DNA of 64,000 nt from Pseudoduganella lutea (GTDB lineage: Bacteria; Pseudomonadota; Gammaproteobacteria; Burkholderiales; Burkholderiaceae_D), in the NCBI RefSeq assembly GCF_004209755.1, contig NZ_CP035913.1, positions 4,712,001 to 4,776,000 on the forward strand. Direction: 5' to 3'. The position numbers and the translations under genes are program-made. Positions 53,761 to 62,761 of the stretch are shown piece by piece (within the stretch, counting starts at the first letter, position 1; every line of letters begins with the position of its first letter). The notes below the pieces were generated by a model, which saw only the letters and a list, made by a program, of their open reading frames with translations, was not told the origin of the DNA and made no database searches.

Positions 53761-56150
53761 TGGCGAGGGGACGCACGCTTGCGCTGGCATGGCTGGTCGC
53801 CGTGGCCCTGCTGCTCGGGCATAACGGCTACCTGTGGCTGGTCAAGCGCATCGTGCCGGACACGGACATCATGGCCCTGCTGCCCGTGCAGGAACGCGAC
53901 CCGATCCTGCAGCGCTCGTTCGCGCACATGGTGGATGCCGCGCAGCAGCGCGTGATCGTGCTGGTGGGCGCCGCCGACTGGGAAGACGCGAAGCGGGCCG
54001 GCGACGCCTATTCCGCCGTGCTGGCGAAACATCCCGGCCTGTTCGATGCCGCATCGGCCGGGGACGGCGTGCAGGCTGAATGGCTGTCGCTGTTCCAGCA
54101 GCACCGGCTCGTGCTGATGACGCCGGCCCAGCAGGAACAATTGCAGAAGGAAGGCGCGGCGTTCTGGACGCAGCAGGCACTGGCCAAGCTGTATGCGCCG
54201 TTCGGCGGCCCCAAGCTGGGTGCCTGGCAGGACGATCCATTCGGCCTGTTCTCCGGCTGGGTGCAGGACCGGGCGCAGGAAACGCCGGTGCGGCCGCGCG
54301 ATGGCCACCTGTTCGTGGCCGACGATGAAAAGCAGTATGTGCTGCTGCCGCTGAAACTGAAGGTGCCCGCGCTGTCGATGACAGCGCAAGGCCAGGTGCT
54401 GCCGGTGCTGGAGGAAGCCGTGGCCGCCGCGCGCCAGGCCGCGCCGCAGGCGCGCGTGATCCAGGCCGGCGTGGTCCTGCACGCGGCCAATGCCGGATCG
54501 CAGGCCAGCCGCGAAATGCACACGATCGGCGCCGGCTCCGTTGCCGGCATCATCCTGCTGACGTGGCTCGTCTTCCGCACGCTCAAACCGATCGCGCTGA
54601 TCCTGACGTCGATCGGCGTGGGCGTGCTGGGAGCGCTGTCGGTGTGCTGGTTGCTGTTCGGGCAGATCCACCTGATGACGCTCGTGTTCGGCGCCAGCCT
54701 CGTGGGCGTGGCGCAGGATTACGGCATCTATTTCCTGTGCAACCGGCTCTCGGCCGATGCCTCGCTGGACTCGCGCGCGCTGCTGAAAAAGCTGCTGCCC
54801 GGCCTCGCGCTCACCTTGCTGGCCGCCGTCATCGGCTACATGGGACTGGCGTTCACGCCATTCCCCGGCCTGCGCCAGATGGCCGTGTTTTCCGCCCTGG
54901 GCCTCATCTTCGCGTGGCTGACGGTCATCTGCTGGTTCCCGCAGCTGATCGGTCCGCGCAGCCTGAAGGGGGGCTCGCTGGTCCACCGGTATGGCGCGGC
55001 GCTGGCGCACTGGCCACTGCTGCGCGCCAATGCCGGCACGTGGATCGCCGTCGCGGTGTTCGGTGTCGCGGCGGCGTTCGGCATCGCGAAACTGGGCGCC
55101 AACGACGACATCCGCCTGCTGCAAAATCCGCCGAAGCACCTGGTCGATGACCAGATCAAGCTGGGCAAGCTGCTCGACGCGCCCACGCCGGTGCAGTTCT
55201 TCCTCGTGCGCGGCGATTCGGCCGAAACCGTGTTGCAGCGCGAAGAGGCGCTGAAGTCGCGGCTAGACGGGCTGATCGCCGCGGGCCAGCTCTCGGGGTA
55301 CCAGGCCGTATCGAACTGGGTGCCGTCGGCACGCACGCAGCAGGAACGCCGCGCGCTCGTCGACCTGAAGCTGCTGGGACACGAGGGGCCGCTGGCCGCC
55401 GTCGCGCAGCAGGCCGGCGAGGATGCGGCATGGGTCAAGGCAACGGCGGATGCGTTGCGCGCGGCCGGCACGCCGCTCGGCATCGATGCATTCATGGCGG
55501 CGCCGGCCAGCGAGCCGTGGCGCCACCTGTGGCTCGGCAAGGAGCATGGCGAATTCGCCAGCATCGTCGCGCTGCGCGGGCTGTCGATGGCGGCCGTGCC
55601 GCAAGTGCGCCCGCTGGCCGATGGCCTGGCCGGCGTGCAGTGGGTCGACAAGGTGGCAGAGATTTCGTCGGTGCTGGGCCGCTACCGCGTGAACATGGGC
55701 TTTGTCGTGCTGGCGGCCTACTGCGTGGTGTTCGTGCTGCTGCTGCCGCGCTACCGGGGCCGGGCATGGCGTGTGATCGCGCCGACCGCGCTGGCCAGCG
55801 TGGCCACGCTGGCGATCCTCGGCTACGCGGGCCAGAACCTGCAGCTGTTCCACGTGCTGGCACTGATGCTGCTGCTGGGCGTGGGCGTCGACTACGGCAT
55901 CTTCATGCAGGAAGAATCGGTAAAGAGCGCTGGCCGCAAGGATGCAACGCCCTGGCTGGCGGTGGGCCTGTCGGCGGCCAACACGCTGCTGGCATTCGGC
56001 CTGCTGGGCCTGTCGAATACGCCGGCATTGCAGGCGTTCGGGCTGACCATGCTGCTCGGCACGCTGCTGGTCTGGCTGGCGGTTCCCTGTTTCGGTGTAT
56101 CGACCAACATAAAAGAGAAAGCAAATGCAGATGCAATTGGAATCAGCTGA
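53757..56150 (+). CDS. MMPL/RND-type lipid exporter
   Basis: 797 residues, about twelve membrane helices in two repeats with large periplasmic loops (about 35-250 and 430-660). SSD-type segment LMTLVFGASLVGVAQDYGIYFLCNRL and the second-half DYGIFMQEES equivalent are visible. The only predicted transporter in the cluster and therefore the likely exporter of the polyene lipid. The start ATGATG overlaps the LolA-like stop. Confidence 0.92.
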   Translation: MMARGRTLALAWLVAVALLLGHNGYLWLVKRIVPDTDIMALLPVQERDPILQRSFAHMVDAAQQRVIVLVGAADWEDAKRAGDAYSAVLAKHPGLFDAASAGDGVQAEWLSLFQQHRLVLMTPAQQEQLQKEGAAFWTQQALAKLYAPFGGPKLGAWQDDPFGLFSGWVQDRAQETPVRPRDGHLFVADDEKQYVLLPLKLKVPALSMTAQGQVLPVLEEAVAAARQAAPQARVIQAGVVLHAANAGSQASREMHTIGAGSVAGIILLTWLVFRTLKPIALILTSIGVGVLGALSVCWLLFGQIHLMTLVFGASLVGVAQDYGIYFLCNRLSADASLDSRALLKKLLPGLALTLLAAVIGYMGLAFTPFPGLRQMAVFSALGLIFAWLTVICWFPQLIGPRSLKGGSLVHRYGAALAHWPLLRANAGTWIAVAVFGVAAAFGIAKLGANDDIRLLQNPPKHLVDDQIKLGKLLDAPTPVQFFLVRGDSAETVLQREEALKSRLDGLIAAGQLSGYQAVSNWVPSARTQQERRALVDLKLLGHEGPLAAVAQQAGEDAAWVKATADALRAAGTPLGIDAFMAAPASEPWRHLWLGKEHGEFASIVALRGLSMAAVPQVRPLADGLAGVQWVDKVAEISSVLGRYRVNMGFVVLAAYCVVFVLLLPRYRGRAWRVIAPTALASVATLAILGYAGQNLQLFHVLALMLLLGVGVDYGIFMQEESVKSAGRKDATPWLAVGLSAANTLLAFGLLGLSNTPALQAFGLTMLLGTLLVWLAVPCFGVSTNIKEKANADAIGIS

Positions 56151-57372
56151 CATCCTGATCGTCGGTGCCGGCCCTGCCGGTTCCGTGGCCGCGGCGCTGC
56201 TGCGCAGGCAGGGCCGCCAGGTGCTCGTGATCGAACGCGAGCAGTTCCCGCGCTTTTCCATCGGCGAGAGCCTGCTGCCGCAGAGCATGCAGTACCTGGA
56301 AGAGGCGGGCATGCTGCGCGCCGTCGTCGAAGCGGGCTTCCAGTACAAGAACGGTGCCGCCTTCATGAAGAATGGCGTGTACACGGACTTTGATTTCCGC
56401 GACAAGCACTCGGAAGGCTGGGGTACCACGTACCAGGTGCAGCGGGCCGACTTCGACCACCTGCTGGCGAAGGAAGCCGAAAAACAGGGCGCCGAGATCC
56501 GCTTCCGCCATGAGGTGCTGGACATCGAACTGGGCCGGCCCGGCGGCCGTGCGCTCGTCACCGTGAAGCATCCGGATGGCGGGCAATACCAGGTGGACGC
56601 CGGCTTCATCCTCGATGCGAGCGGTTTCGGCCGCATCCTGCCACGCCTGCTGAAGCTGGAAACGCCATCGAACTTCCCCGTGCGCGGCGCAATCTTCACG
56701 CACGTGCAGGATGGTATCGGCACCGACGCGGGGTTCGACCGCAACAAGATCCGCGTCACCGTGCATCCGAAGCACACCAATGTGTGGTTCTGGACGATTC
56801 CGTTCGCCGGCGGCCGCTGCTCGCTGGGCGTCGTCGCCGAAACGTCGTACCTCGAGCAGTACCAGGGCTCGCCGACGGAACGGCTGCAAATGATCGTGGC
56901 CGAGGAACCGTCGCTGGCCGCGCTGCTGGAAAACGCCACGTGGGATACGCCGGCGCGCCAGATCACCGGCTATTCGGCCAACGTCGACAAGCTGTGGGGC
57001 GAGGGTTATGCGCTGCTGGGCAATGCCGGCGAATTCCTCGACCCCGTGTTTTCGTCGGGCGTGACGATCGCCGTGCGCTCGGCCAGCCTGGCCGCCGCCG
57101 CGCTGAAGCGCCAGTTTGCCGGTGAAACGGTGGACTGGCAGGCCGACTATGGCGTGCCGCTGCGCCGCGGTGTCGATACTTTCCGCGCGTTCGTCGAATC
57201 GTGGTACAAGGGCGGGTTCCAGACGATCATCTTCCATGAACGCCAGCAGCCGGAGATCCGCCGCATGATCTCGGCGATCCTGGCGGGCTACGCGTGGGAC
57301 CAGTCGAATCCCTACGTGAAGGAAACGGCGCGCCGCCTGGCGGCGCTGGAGGCGGCGTGCGAGCTAGGATGA
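56125..57372 (+). CDS. FAD-dependent oxidoreductase, flavin-dependent halogenase-like
   Basis: 415 residues. FAD-binding GAGPAGSVAAALLRRQG (residues 14-30), IGESLLPQSM, LDASGFGR, and a FLDPVFSSGV motif. WFWTIP at residues 221-226 fits the WxWxIP motif of flavin-dependent halogenases, and K75 in QYKNGAAF aligns with the catalytic Lys region. Xanthomonadins, related polyenes of Xanthomonas, are brominated. Related proteins in other aryl-polyene clusters are often labelled only NAD(P)/FAD oxidoreductase, so function could also be hydroxylation. It overlaps the MMPL gene by 26 bases. Confidence 0.85.
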   Translation: MQMQLESADILIVGAGPAGSVAAALLRRQGRQVLVIEREQFPRFSIGESLLPQSMQYLEEAGMLRAVVEAGFQYKNGAAFMKNGVYTDFDFRDKHSEGWGTTYQVQRADFDHLLAKEAEKQGAEIRFRHEVLDIELGRPGGRALVTVKHPDGGQYQVDAGFILDASGFGRILPRLLKLETPSNFPVRGAIFTHVQDGIGTDAGFDRNKIRVTVHPKHTNVWFWTIPFAGGRCSLGVVAETSYLEQYQGSPTERLQMIVAEEPSLAALLENATWDTPARQITGYSANVDKLWGEGYALLGNAGEFLDPVFSSGVTIAVRSASLAAAALKRQFAGETVDWQADYGVPLRRGVDTFRAFVESWYKGGFQTIIFHERQQPEIRRMISAILAGYAWDQSNPYVKETARRLAALEAACELG

Positions 57373-57965
57373 ATGCGGGGATGCATGCGTGGATGAATGC
57401 GCGGCCGACAATGGCGGTGAAAGCCGTTGCGATGATGTCGCTGGTGGCCGCGCTGGCCGCTTGCACGTCGGCGCCACCGCCGCCGGCCAGGCTCGGGCTG
57501 AAGCTGGCCCCGGCCGCGCTGGGGGAATCGATCAGCGTGCAGCAGCACCTGAAGGTGGAGCGCGCGGGCCGCACGGACGACATGGACGTGGCGTTGCAGG
57601 TCGAGCCGGAGGCGATCGACATGGTCGGCCTGGCGTTCGGCCAGCGCGTGCTGACGGTGCATTACGACGGCAAGGAAGTGAAGGAATGGCGGCACGTGAT
57701 GCTGCCGCGCCAGGTGCGCGCCGAAGACGTGCTGGAAGACATGCAGCTGACCCTGTGGCCCGTGGAAGCGGTGGCGCAGGCGCTGCCGCCCGGCTGGCGC
57801 ATCGCCGAGGAGGGCCGCGGCAAAGGCCTGCTGCGAACGCTGTACCTGGGCGATGAGCCCATCATGAAGATCGCGTACAGCGGCCAGCCGCGCTGGAGCG
57901 GCACGGTCGTGCTGGAGAACCTGCGGTATAAATACCGGCTGACGATCCAGTTCGCCCCCGAATGA
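57369..57965 (+). CDS. DUF3261 family lipoprotein
   Basis: 198 residues from ATG 57369 (ATGA overlap). Hydrophobic N terminus with lipobox-like ALAAC at about residue 30, then Thr-Ser-Ala-Pro-Pro, so probably an outer-membrane lipoprotein. Mature part contains LQVEPEAIDMVGLAFGQRVLTVHYDGKEVKEWRH and PGWRIAEEGRGKGLLRTLYLGDEPIMKIAY, the DUF3261 core. The DNA here starts with ATGAATGCG repeated three times, so other starts are possible. Function unknown; constant in aryl-polyene clusters. Confidence 0.85.
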   Translation: MNAGMHAWMNARPTMAVKAVAMMSLVAALAACTSAPPPPARLGLKLAPAALGESISVQQHLKVERAGRTDDMDVALQVEPEAIDMVGLAFGQRVLTVHYDGKEVKEWRHVMLPRQVRAEDVLEDMQLTLWPVEAVAQALPPGWRIAEEGRGKGLLRTLYLGDEPIMKIAYSGQPRWSGTVVLENLRYKYRLTIQFAPE

Positions 57966-57991
57966 GCGTTGGCGGCAAAAAGCTGGTGACA

Positions 57992-58033
57992 AAGAGCGGG
58001 TATTGAAGAGCTGGTGTTGAAGAGTTGTCTATG
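57992..58033 (+). repeat. 14-bp tandem repeat before the ketosynthase-dehydratase gene
   Basis: Three degenerate units AAGAGCGGGTATTG, AAGAGCTGGTGTTG, AAGAGTTGTCTATG end to end; the last includes the start codon at 58031. This is the only gap of note inside the cluster, and it replaces the usual ribosome-binding purine run with AAGAG copies. Confidence 0.65.
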
Positions 58034-59680
58034 AGTGCTATGAACGTCTACCTGAACGAATGCGGCATCGTGTGCGCGCTGGGCAGCGGCCTGGAAGCGG
58101 TGCGGGCGAACCTGTTCGCCGGCCGGAGCGGCGTGCTGCCCACGGCCGACTGCTCGCCGGGGCGCGAGCTGCCGCTGGGGCAGGTGCACGCCGCATTGCC
58201 GGCCATCGACCACCTGCCGCTGGCCTGGCGCAGCCGCAACAACGCGCTGGCGCTGGCCGCGCTGGCGCAGATCCGCCCGGCCGTCGACGCGGCCATCGCC
58301 CGTTTCGGCGCGGACCGGGTGGGCGTCATCGTCGGCACCAGCACGTCGGGCATCGCCGAAACGGAGAAGGCGCTGATGCACCGGGCCAAGCACGCCGAAC
58401 TGGCGCCAGGTTTTCACTATGGCCAGCAGGAGATGGGTTCGCCGGCCGCGATGCTGGCCGGTGAACTGAAGATCGGCGGACCCGCCTATGTGCATTCGAG
58501 CGCCTGTTCGTCCAGCGCCAAGTCGATGGCCAGCGCCGCGCGGCTGATCCGCATGGGCCTGTGCGACGCGGTGGTGACGGGCGGCGTCGATTCGCTGTGC
58601 GCATTCACCGTGGCCGGCTTTTCGGCGCTCGAATCGGTCAGCACCGCACGCTGCAACCCCATGAGCGCGCACCGCAACGGCATCAATATCGGCGAAGGCG
58701 CCGCGCTGTTCCTGCTGACGCGCGAACCGGCGGCGGTCAGGCTGGCCGGCTGGGGCGAATCGTCCGACGGCCACCACATGTCGGCCCCCGATCCGACGGG
58801 CGCCGGCGCGCGGATCGCCATGCTGGACGCGCTGCGCCGCGCCGGCCTGCAGCCGGCGGACATCGACTACGTCAACATGCATGGCACGGCCACGCAGCAG
58901 AACGATGCGATGGAATCGAAAGTGATCGCCGACCTGTTCGGCTGCGAAATGCCGGTCAGTTCGACGAAGCCGTTTACCGGCCACACGCTGGGCGCCGCGG
59001 CGGCGATCGAGGCGGCCCTGTGCTGGATCGCGCTGCAACCGGACAATGAGCAGGGTGCGTTGCCGCCCCACCTGTGGGACGGCGCGCCCGATCCGGCACT
59101 GCCGGCACTGAACCTGGTGCCGGCCGGCGCCACGCTGGGCCGGCCATTGCGCAGCGTGATGAGCAACTCCTTTGCGTTCGGCGGTTCGAACGCCGTGCTG
59201 GTGCTGGCACGCGGCGAGACCGGGGCGGCGATTCCGCCTGTCGCGGACATCCTTCCCCATGCCGGCCAGATGGTGCTGCTCGACCGCGTCGTCAGCGTGG
59301 GCGACGACGACCTGTGCGCCGAGGTGACGATCCGGCCGGACAGCATGTTCTGCGACGGCACGGCCGTTGGCGCGTGGGTCGGCATCGAATACATGGCGCA
59401 GGCGATCGCGGCGCATGCCGGCTGGCTGGCGCGCCGCCGCGGCGATCCCGTCAAGGTCGGGTTTCTGCTGGGATCGCGCAAATATGAAGCGGGCATTCCC
59501 GCATTTACAGTGGGCAGCGTGCTGCACGTGCACGCGCACCGCGCGCTACAGGGCGACAACGGCCTGGGTGCGTTCGAGTGCCGGATCGACACCGGGGGCA
59601 GCACGGTGGCCACGGCCACCGTCACGGTGTACCAGCCCGACAATGTCAATGAGTTTCTTTCAGGTGGAACAGCGGTATGA
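58031..59680 (+). CDS. beta-ketoacyl-ACP synthase fused to an ApeP-like dehydratase
   Basis: 549 residues, two enzymes in one chain. Residues about 1-395: ketosynthase with complete triad C159 (VHSSACSSSAKSM), H284 (VNMHGTATQQND) and H318 (TKPFTGHTLGAAAAI); the ApeO-like partner of the chain-length factor. Residues about 405-549: hotdog dehydratase of ApeP type, ILPHAGQMVLLDRVVSVGDDDL with catalytic-type H410 and WVGIEYMAQAIAAHAG. Xenorhabdus has these as separate proteins ApeO and ApeP. Frame is continuous. Ends by ATGA overlap with the ketoreductase. Confidence 0.9.
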   Translation: MSAMNVYLNECGIVCALGSGLEAVRANLFAGRSGVLPTADCSPGRELPLGQVHAALPAIDHLPLAWRSRNNALALAALAQIRPAVDAAIARFGADRVGVIVGTSTSGIAETEKALMHRAKHAELAPGFHYGQQEMGSPAAMLAGELKIGGPAYVHSSACSSSAKSMASAARLIRMGLCDAVVTGGVDSLCAFTVAGFSALESVSTARCNPMSAHRNGINIGEGAALFLLTREPAAVRLAGWGESSDGHHMSAPDPTGAGARIAMLDALRRAGLQPADIDYVNMHGTATQQNDAMESKVIADLFGCEMPVSSTKPFTGHTLGAAAAIEAALCWIALQPDNEQGALPPHLWDGAPDPALPALNLVPAGATLGRPLRSVMSNSFAFGGSNAVLVLARGETGAAIPPVADILPHAGQMVLLDRVVSVGDDDLCAEVTIRPDSMFCDGTAVGAWVGIEYMAQAIAAHAGWLARRRGDPVKVGFLLGSRKYEAGIPAFTVGSVLHVHAHRALQGDNGLGAFECRIDTGGSTVATATVTVYQPDNVNEFLSGGTAV

Positions 59681-60438
59681 GTACGGAACAACTTAACAAT
59701 CAGCCGATGACACGGTCACCAAGCGTGCTGGTGACGGGATCGTCGCGCGGCATCGGCAAGGCGATCGCGCTGCGCCTCGCGCGCGACGGCTATGACGTGG
59801 TGCTGCATTGCCGCAGCGGGCGCGCCGAAGCCGATGCGGTGGCGGCGCAGGTCGTCGCCATGGGGCGGGCGGCCCGCGTGCTGCAGTTCGACGTTGCCGA
59901 CCGTGCCGCCACGGCTGCCGCGCTCGAGGCGGACATCGCGGAGCACGGCTGCTACTACGGCGTCGTCACCAATGCCGGCATCGCCCGCGACAACGCGTTT
60001 CCCGCGATGCCGGGCGAAGACTGGGACATCGTGCTGCGCACGAACCTGGATGGCTTCTACAACGTGCTGAACCCGCTGGTCATGCCGCTGGTCCAGCGCC
60101 GCAAGCCGGGCCGCATCGTCACGCTCGCTTCCGTGTCCGGCCTCGTGGGCAACCGCGGGCAGGTCAACTACAGCGCCGCCAAGGCCGGCATCATCGGCGC
60201 CACCAAGGCGCTGGCGCTGGAACTGGCCAAGCGCGCCATCACGGTGAACTGCGTGGCGCCCGGCCTCATCGAAACGGACATGACGAGCGAGGTGCCGATG
60301 GACGAGGCACTGAAGATGATCCCGGCGCGCCGCATCGGCAAGCCGGAAGAAGTGGCCGCCGCCGTCAGCTTCCTGATGGGCGAGGATGCCGCCTACATCA
60401 CGCGTCAGGTCATTTCCGTCAACGGCGGCCTGGCATGA
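59677..60438 (+). CDS. 3-oxoacyl-ACP reductase (ApeQ/FabG-like)
   Basis: 253 residues, short-chain dehydrogenase/reductase. NADPH loop VLVTGSSRGIGKAIA (residues about 13-27), catalytic Ser in VTLASVSGLVGN, and Tyr-x-x-x-Lys in VNYSAAKAG. Reduces the beta-keto group on the ACP-bound chain before dehydration. About eight additional residues precede the Rossmann core. ATGA overlaps at both ends. Confidence 0.93.
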   Translation: MSTEQLNNQPMTRSPSVLVTGSSRGIGKAIALRLARDGYDVVLHCRSGRAEADAVAAQVVAMGRAARVLQFDVADRAATAAALEADIAEHGCYYGVVTNAGIARDNAFPAMPGEDWDIVLRTNLDGFYNVLNPLVMPLVQRRKPGRIVTLASVSGLVGNRGQVNYSAAKAGIIGATKALALELAKRAITVNCVAPGLIETDMTSEVPMDEALKMIPARRIGKPEEVAAAVSFLMGEDAAYITRQVISVNGGLA

Positions 60439-61661
60439 GCCGCCGCGTCGTCGTCACCGGCATGGCCGGCATCAGCCCGATCGGCAATGACTGGGCCGCC
60501 GTGCGCCAGCGGCTGGGCGAGTACCGCAATGCCATCGTGCGGATGGAAGAGTGGGCCAACTACGAAGGCCTGAACACGAACCTGGGTGCGCCGGCAGCGC
60601 CGTTCGAGCTCACGGCGCGCTATAACCGCAAGACCACCCGCAGCATGGGCCGCGTGGCGCTGATGGCCACGCGTGCCAGCGAGCTGGCGCTGCTGGATGC
60701 GGGCCTGCTCGACCATCCGCTGCTCACGTCGGGGCGGATGGGCGTCTCGTTCGGTTCCTCGGCCGGCACGCCGAGCGCCATCGGCGACTTTGGCCGCATG
60801 ATGGAAGACCGCACCACGAAAGGCATCAACGCCACCACGTACATCAAGATGATGGCGCACACGGCGCCGGTGAACATCGGCGTGTTCTTCGGCATGACCG
60901 GACGGGTGTACACCACGTCGTCGGCCTGCACGTCCGGCAGCCAGGGCATCGGCTACGCCTACGAGGCGATCAGGAGCGGCGCGCAGACGGCGATGCTGGC
61001 CGGTGGCGCCGAGGAACTCGATGCCACCGAAGCGGCCGTGTTCGACACGCTGTTCGCCACCAGCACGCGCAACGATGCGCCGCACACGTCGCCGCGCCCG
61101 TTCGACGGGCAGCGCGACGGCCTCGTGATCGGCGAGGGCGCCGGCGCGCTGGTGCTGGAAGAGCGCGAACACGCGCTGGCGCGCGGTGCCACGATCCACG
61201 CCGAACTGGTGGGCTTCGGCACCAACAGCGACGGCGTGCACGTGACGCAGCCGAACGCGGAAACGATGAAGACGGCCATGCTGCTGGCACTGGAAGACGC
61301 GGGCCTGGCGCCATCGGCGATCGGCTACGTCAACGCGCACGGCACCGGCACCGCCCAGGGCGACGTGGCCGAATCGCATGCCACGCACCAGGTATTCGGC
61401 AGCGGCGTGCCGATCAGCTCCCTGAAAAGCTATATGGGCCACACACTGGGCGCCTGCGGCGCGCTGGAGGCATGGATCAGCATCGAGATGATGCGCGAAG
61501 GCTGGTTCGCGCCAACGATCAACCTCGATGGCGTGGACCCACAATGCGCACCGCTCGACTATATCGCCGGCGCGGGCCGCGCACTGCAATGCGAGTATGT
61601 GATGTCGAACAATTTCGCATTCGGCGGCATCAATACCTCGCTCATCTTCAAGCGCATGTAA
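60435..61661 (+). CDS. beta-ketoacyl-ACP synthase, FabF type (ApeR-like)
   Basis: 408 residues. Full KAS II active site: C165 in TTSSACTSGSQ, H302 in VNAHGTGTAQGD and H336 in KSYMGHTLGACGA; C-terminal NNFAFGGINTSL. In Xenorhabdus ApeR is a homodimer thought to begin chain growth on the aryl starter, while the ApeO-ApeC pair elongates. Last of the tightly overlapping genes. Confidence 0.93.
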   Translation: MSRRVVVTGMAGISPIGNDWAAVRQRLGEYRNAIVRMEEWANYEGLNTNLGAPAAPFELTARYNRKTTRSMGRVALMATRASELALLDAGLLDHPLLTSGRMGVSFGSSAGTPSAIGDFGRMMEDRTTKGINATTYIKMMAHTAPVNIGVFFGMTGRVYTTSSACTSGSQGIGYAYEAIRSGAQTAMLAGGAEELDATEAAVFDTLFATSTRNDAPHTSPRPFDGQRDGLVIGEGAGALVLEEREHALARGATIHAELVGFGTNSDGVHVTQPNAETMKTAMLLALEDAGLAPSAIGYVNAHGTGTAQGDVAESHATHQVFGSGVPISSLKSYMGHTLGACGALEAWISIEMMREGWFAPTINLDGVDPQCAPLDYIAGAGRALQCEYVMSNNFAFGGINTSLIFKRM

Positions 61662-61716
61662 GAAAACACACAAGAAAAAAGAAACCAGGTTTATCCACCA
61701 CAGCAAAGGAAGAAAA

Positions 61717-62163
61717 ATGAAAAAAGCGATGTTGACGATGGTTCTCGCGGCAAGTGCCGTAGCCGCCACCCTGCCGGCCGTTGCGGCGGACCGCCAGATG
61801 ATGATGCCGATCGAAGGCGCGATGAACGTGAACGATGCGAAAGGGCGCCTGGGCGACACGGTGAAGTTCTACTTCGGCGACCAGAAGACGCCGAAGGTGG
61901 CCTCGAAGATCACGTCCGACAGCACGAGCCAGAAGACCAACAGCGTGGGCAAGTCGCCGGAAGAAGCCTGCAACTGGGCGTTCCTGTCGGCCATGCTGGC
62001 GTTGAAGAAGAAGGCCGAGTCGGTGGGCGCCAACGCCGTGGTCAATATCGTCAGCAACTACAAGCACAAGGAAATGTCGAGCCAGACGGAATTCGAATGC
62101 CATGACGGCAACATCGTCAGCGGCGTCGCGCTGAAGGCGGAATTCGTCAAGCTGGCCGACTGA
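61717..62163 (+). CDS. small periplasmic protein of aryl-polyene clusters
   Basis: 148 residues with a signal peptide (MKKAMLTMVLAASAVAATLPAVAA). Mature sequence DRQMMMPIEGAMNVNDAKGRLGDTVKFYFGDQKTPKVASKI, CNWAFLSAMLALKKKAESVGANAVVNIVSNYKHKEMSSQTEFECHDG. Relatives in databases are often mislabelled 'excinuclease'; nothing here resembles a nuclease. AGGAAG precedes the ATG. It is 55 bases after the ketosynthase and five before the phosphopantetheinyl transferase. Two Cys may form a disulfide. Function unknown. Confidence 0.82.
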   Translation: MKKAMLTMVLAASAVAATLPAVAADRQMMMPIEGAMNVNDAKGRLGDTVKFYFGDQKTPKVASKITSDSTSQKTNSVGKSPEEACNWAFLSAMLALKKKAESVGANAVVNIVSNYKHKEMSSQTEFECHDGNIVSGVALKAEFVKLAD

Positions 62164-62167
62164 GGCC

Positions 62168-62761
62168 ATGGCGGCCGCGCACGTGTGGCTGGCCCGTATC
62201 GACGGGCTGGACGAGGCGCGGTTCGCAGAGTATCGGCAGTGGCTGAGCCCCGGCGAACGAGAGCGCACCTTCGTGCGCGAAGGGCGCCGGCGCCAGTTCA
62301 TCGCCGCGCGGGCATTGCTGCGGATCGCCATCGGCGCACTGCTGCACGTGCCGGCGCGATCCGTCGAACTGGGCGGCGCGCCCGGCCGGGCGCCCTGGCT
62401 GGCAGCGCCCGCCGTGCCGATGCCCGGATTGTCGGTGTCGCACAGCGGGCCGTGGGTGGCCTGTGCGCTCAGTGCCGACACGGCGCTCGGGCTGGATATT
62501 GAAATGAAGGATGCCGCGCGCGATATCGCCGCGCTGGCGGAGCATGCATTCGATGCGGCCACGTGCGCGCGCCTTGCGGCGCTGCCCGATGGCGCACGGA
62601 TCGAGGCGTTTTACGTTGAGTGGAGTGCGCAGGAGGCGCGGGTCAAGCTGGGTGTGGCGGCGGAAGGGTGTTACGCGCTGGCGCACGAGGAACTGTCGGT
62701 GGTGGTGTGCAGTGCCGTGCCGCTGGCGCGGCCTGCGCTGCTGGAAGTCGTGGACCTGTGA
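62168..62761 (+). CDS. 4'-phosphopantetheinyl transferase
   Basis: 197 residues, Sfp/Gsp-type compact protein that would activate the two ACPs. Motifs: REGRRRQFIAARALLRIAIG, VSHSGPWVACALS, GLDIEMKDAARDI with Mg-binding acids, and FYVEWSAQEARVKLG. The last corresponds to W-x-x-K-E-A-x-x-K; the first Lys is Gln here, the Glu and last Lys are kept. Convergent with the deacetylase gene, with no base between stops. Confidence 0.88.
   Translation: MAAAHVWLARIDGLDEARFAEYRQWLSPGERERTFVREGRRRQFIAARALLRIAIGALLHVPARSVELGGAPGRAPWLAAPAVPMPGLSVSHSGPWVACALSADTALGLDIEMKDAARDIAALAEHAFDAATCARLAALPDGARIEAFYVEWSAQEARVKLGVAAEGCYALAHEELSVVVCSAVPLARPALLEVVDL

Noticed and set aside
61717..62163. Excinuclease annotation for the small periplasmic protein
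   Set aside because: It has a signal peptide and no nuclease or ATPase motif; the name is a known database carry-over.
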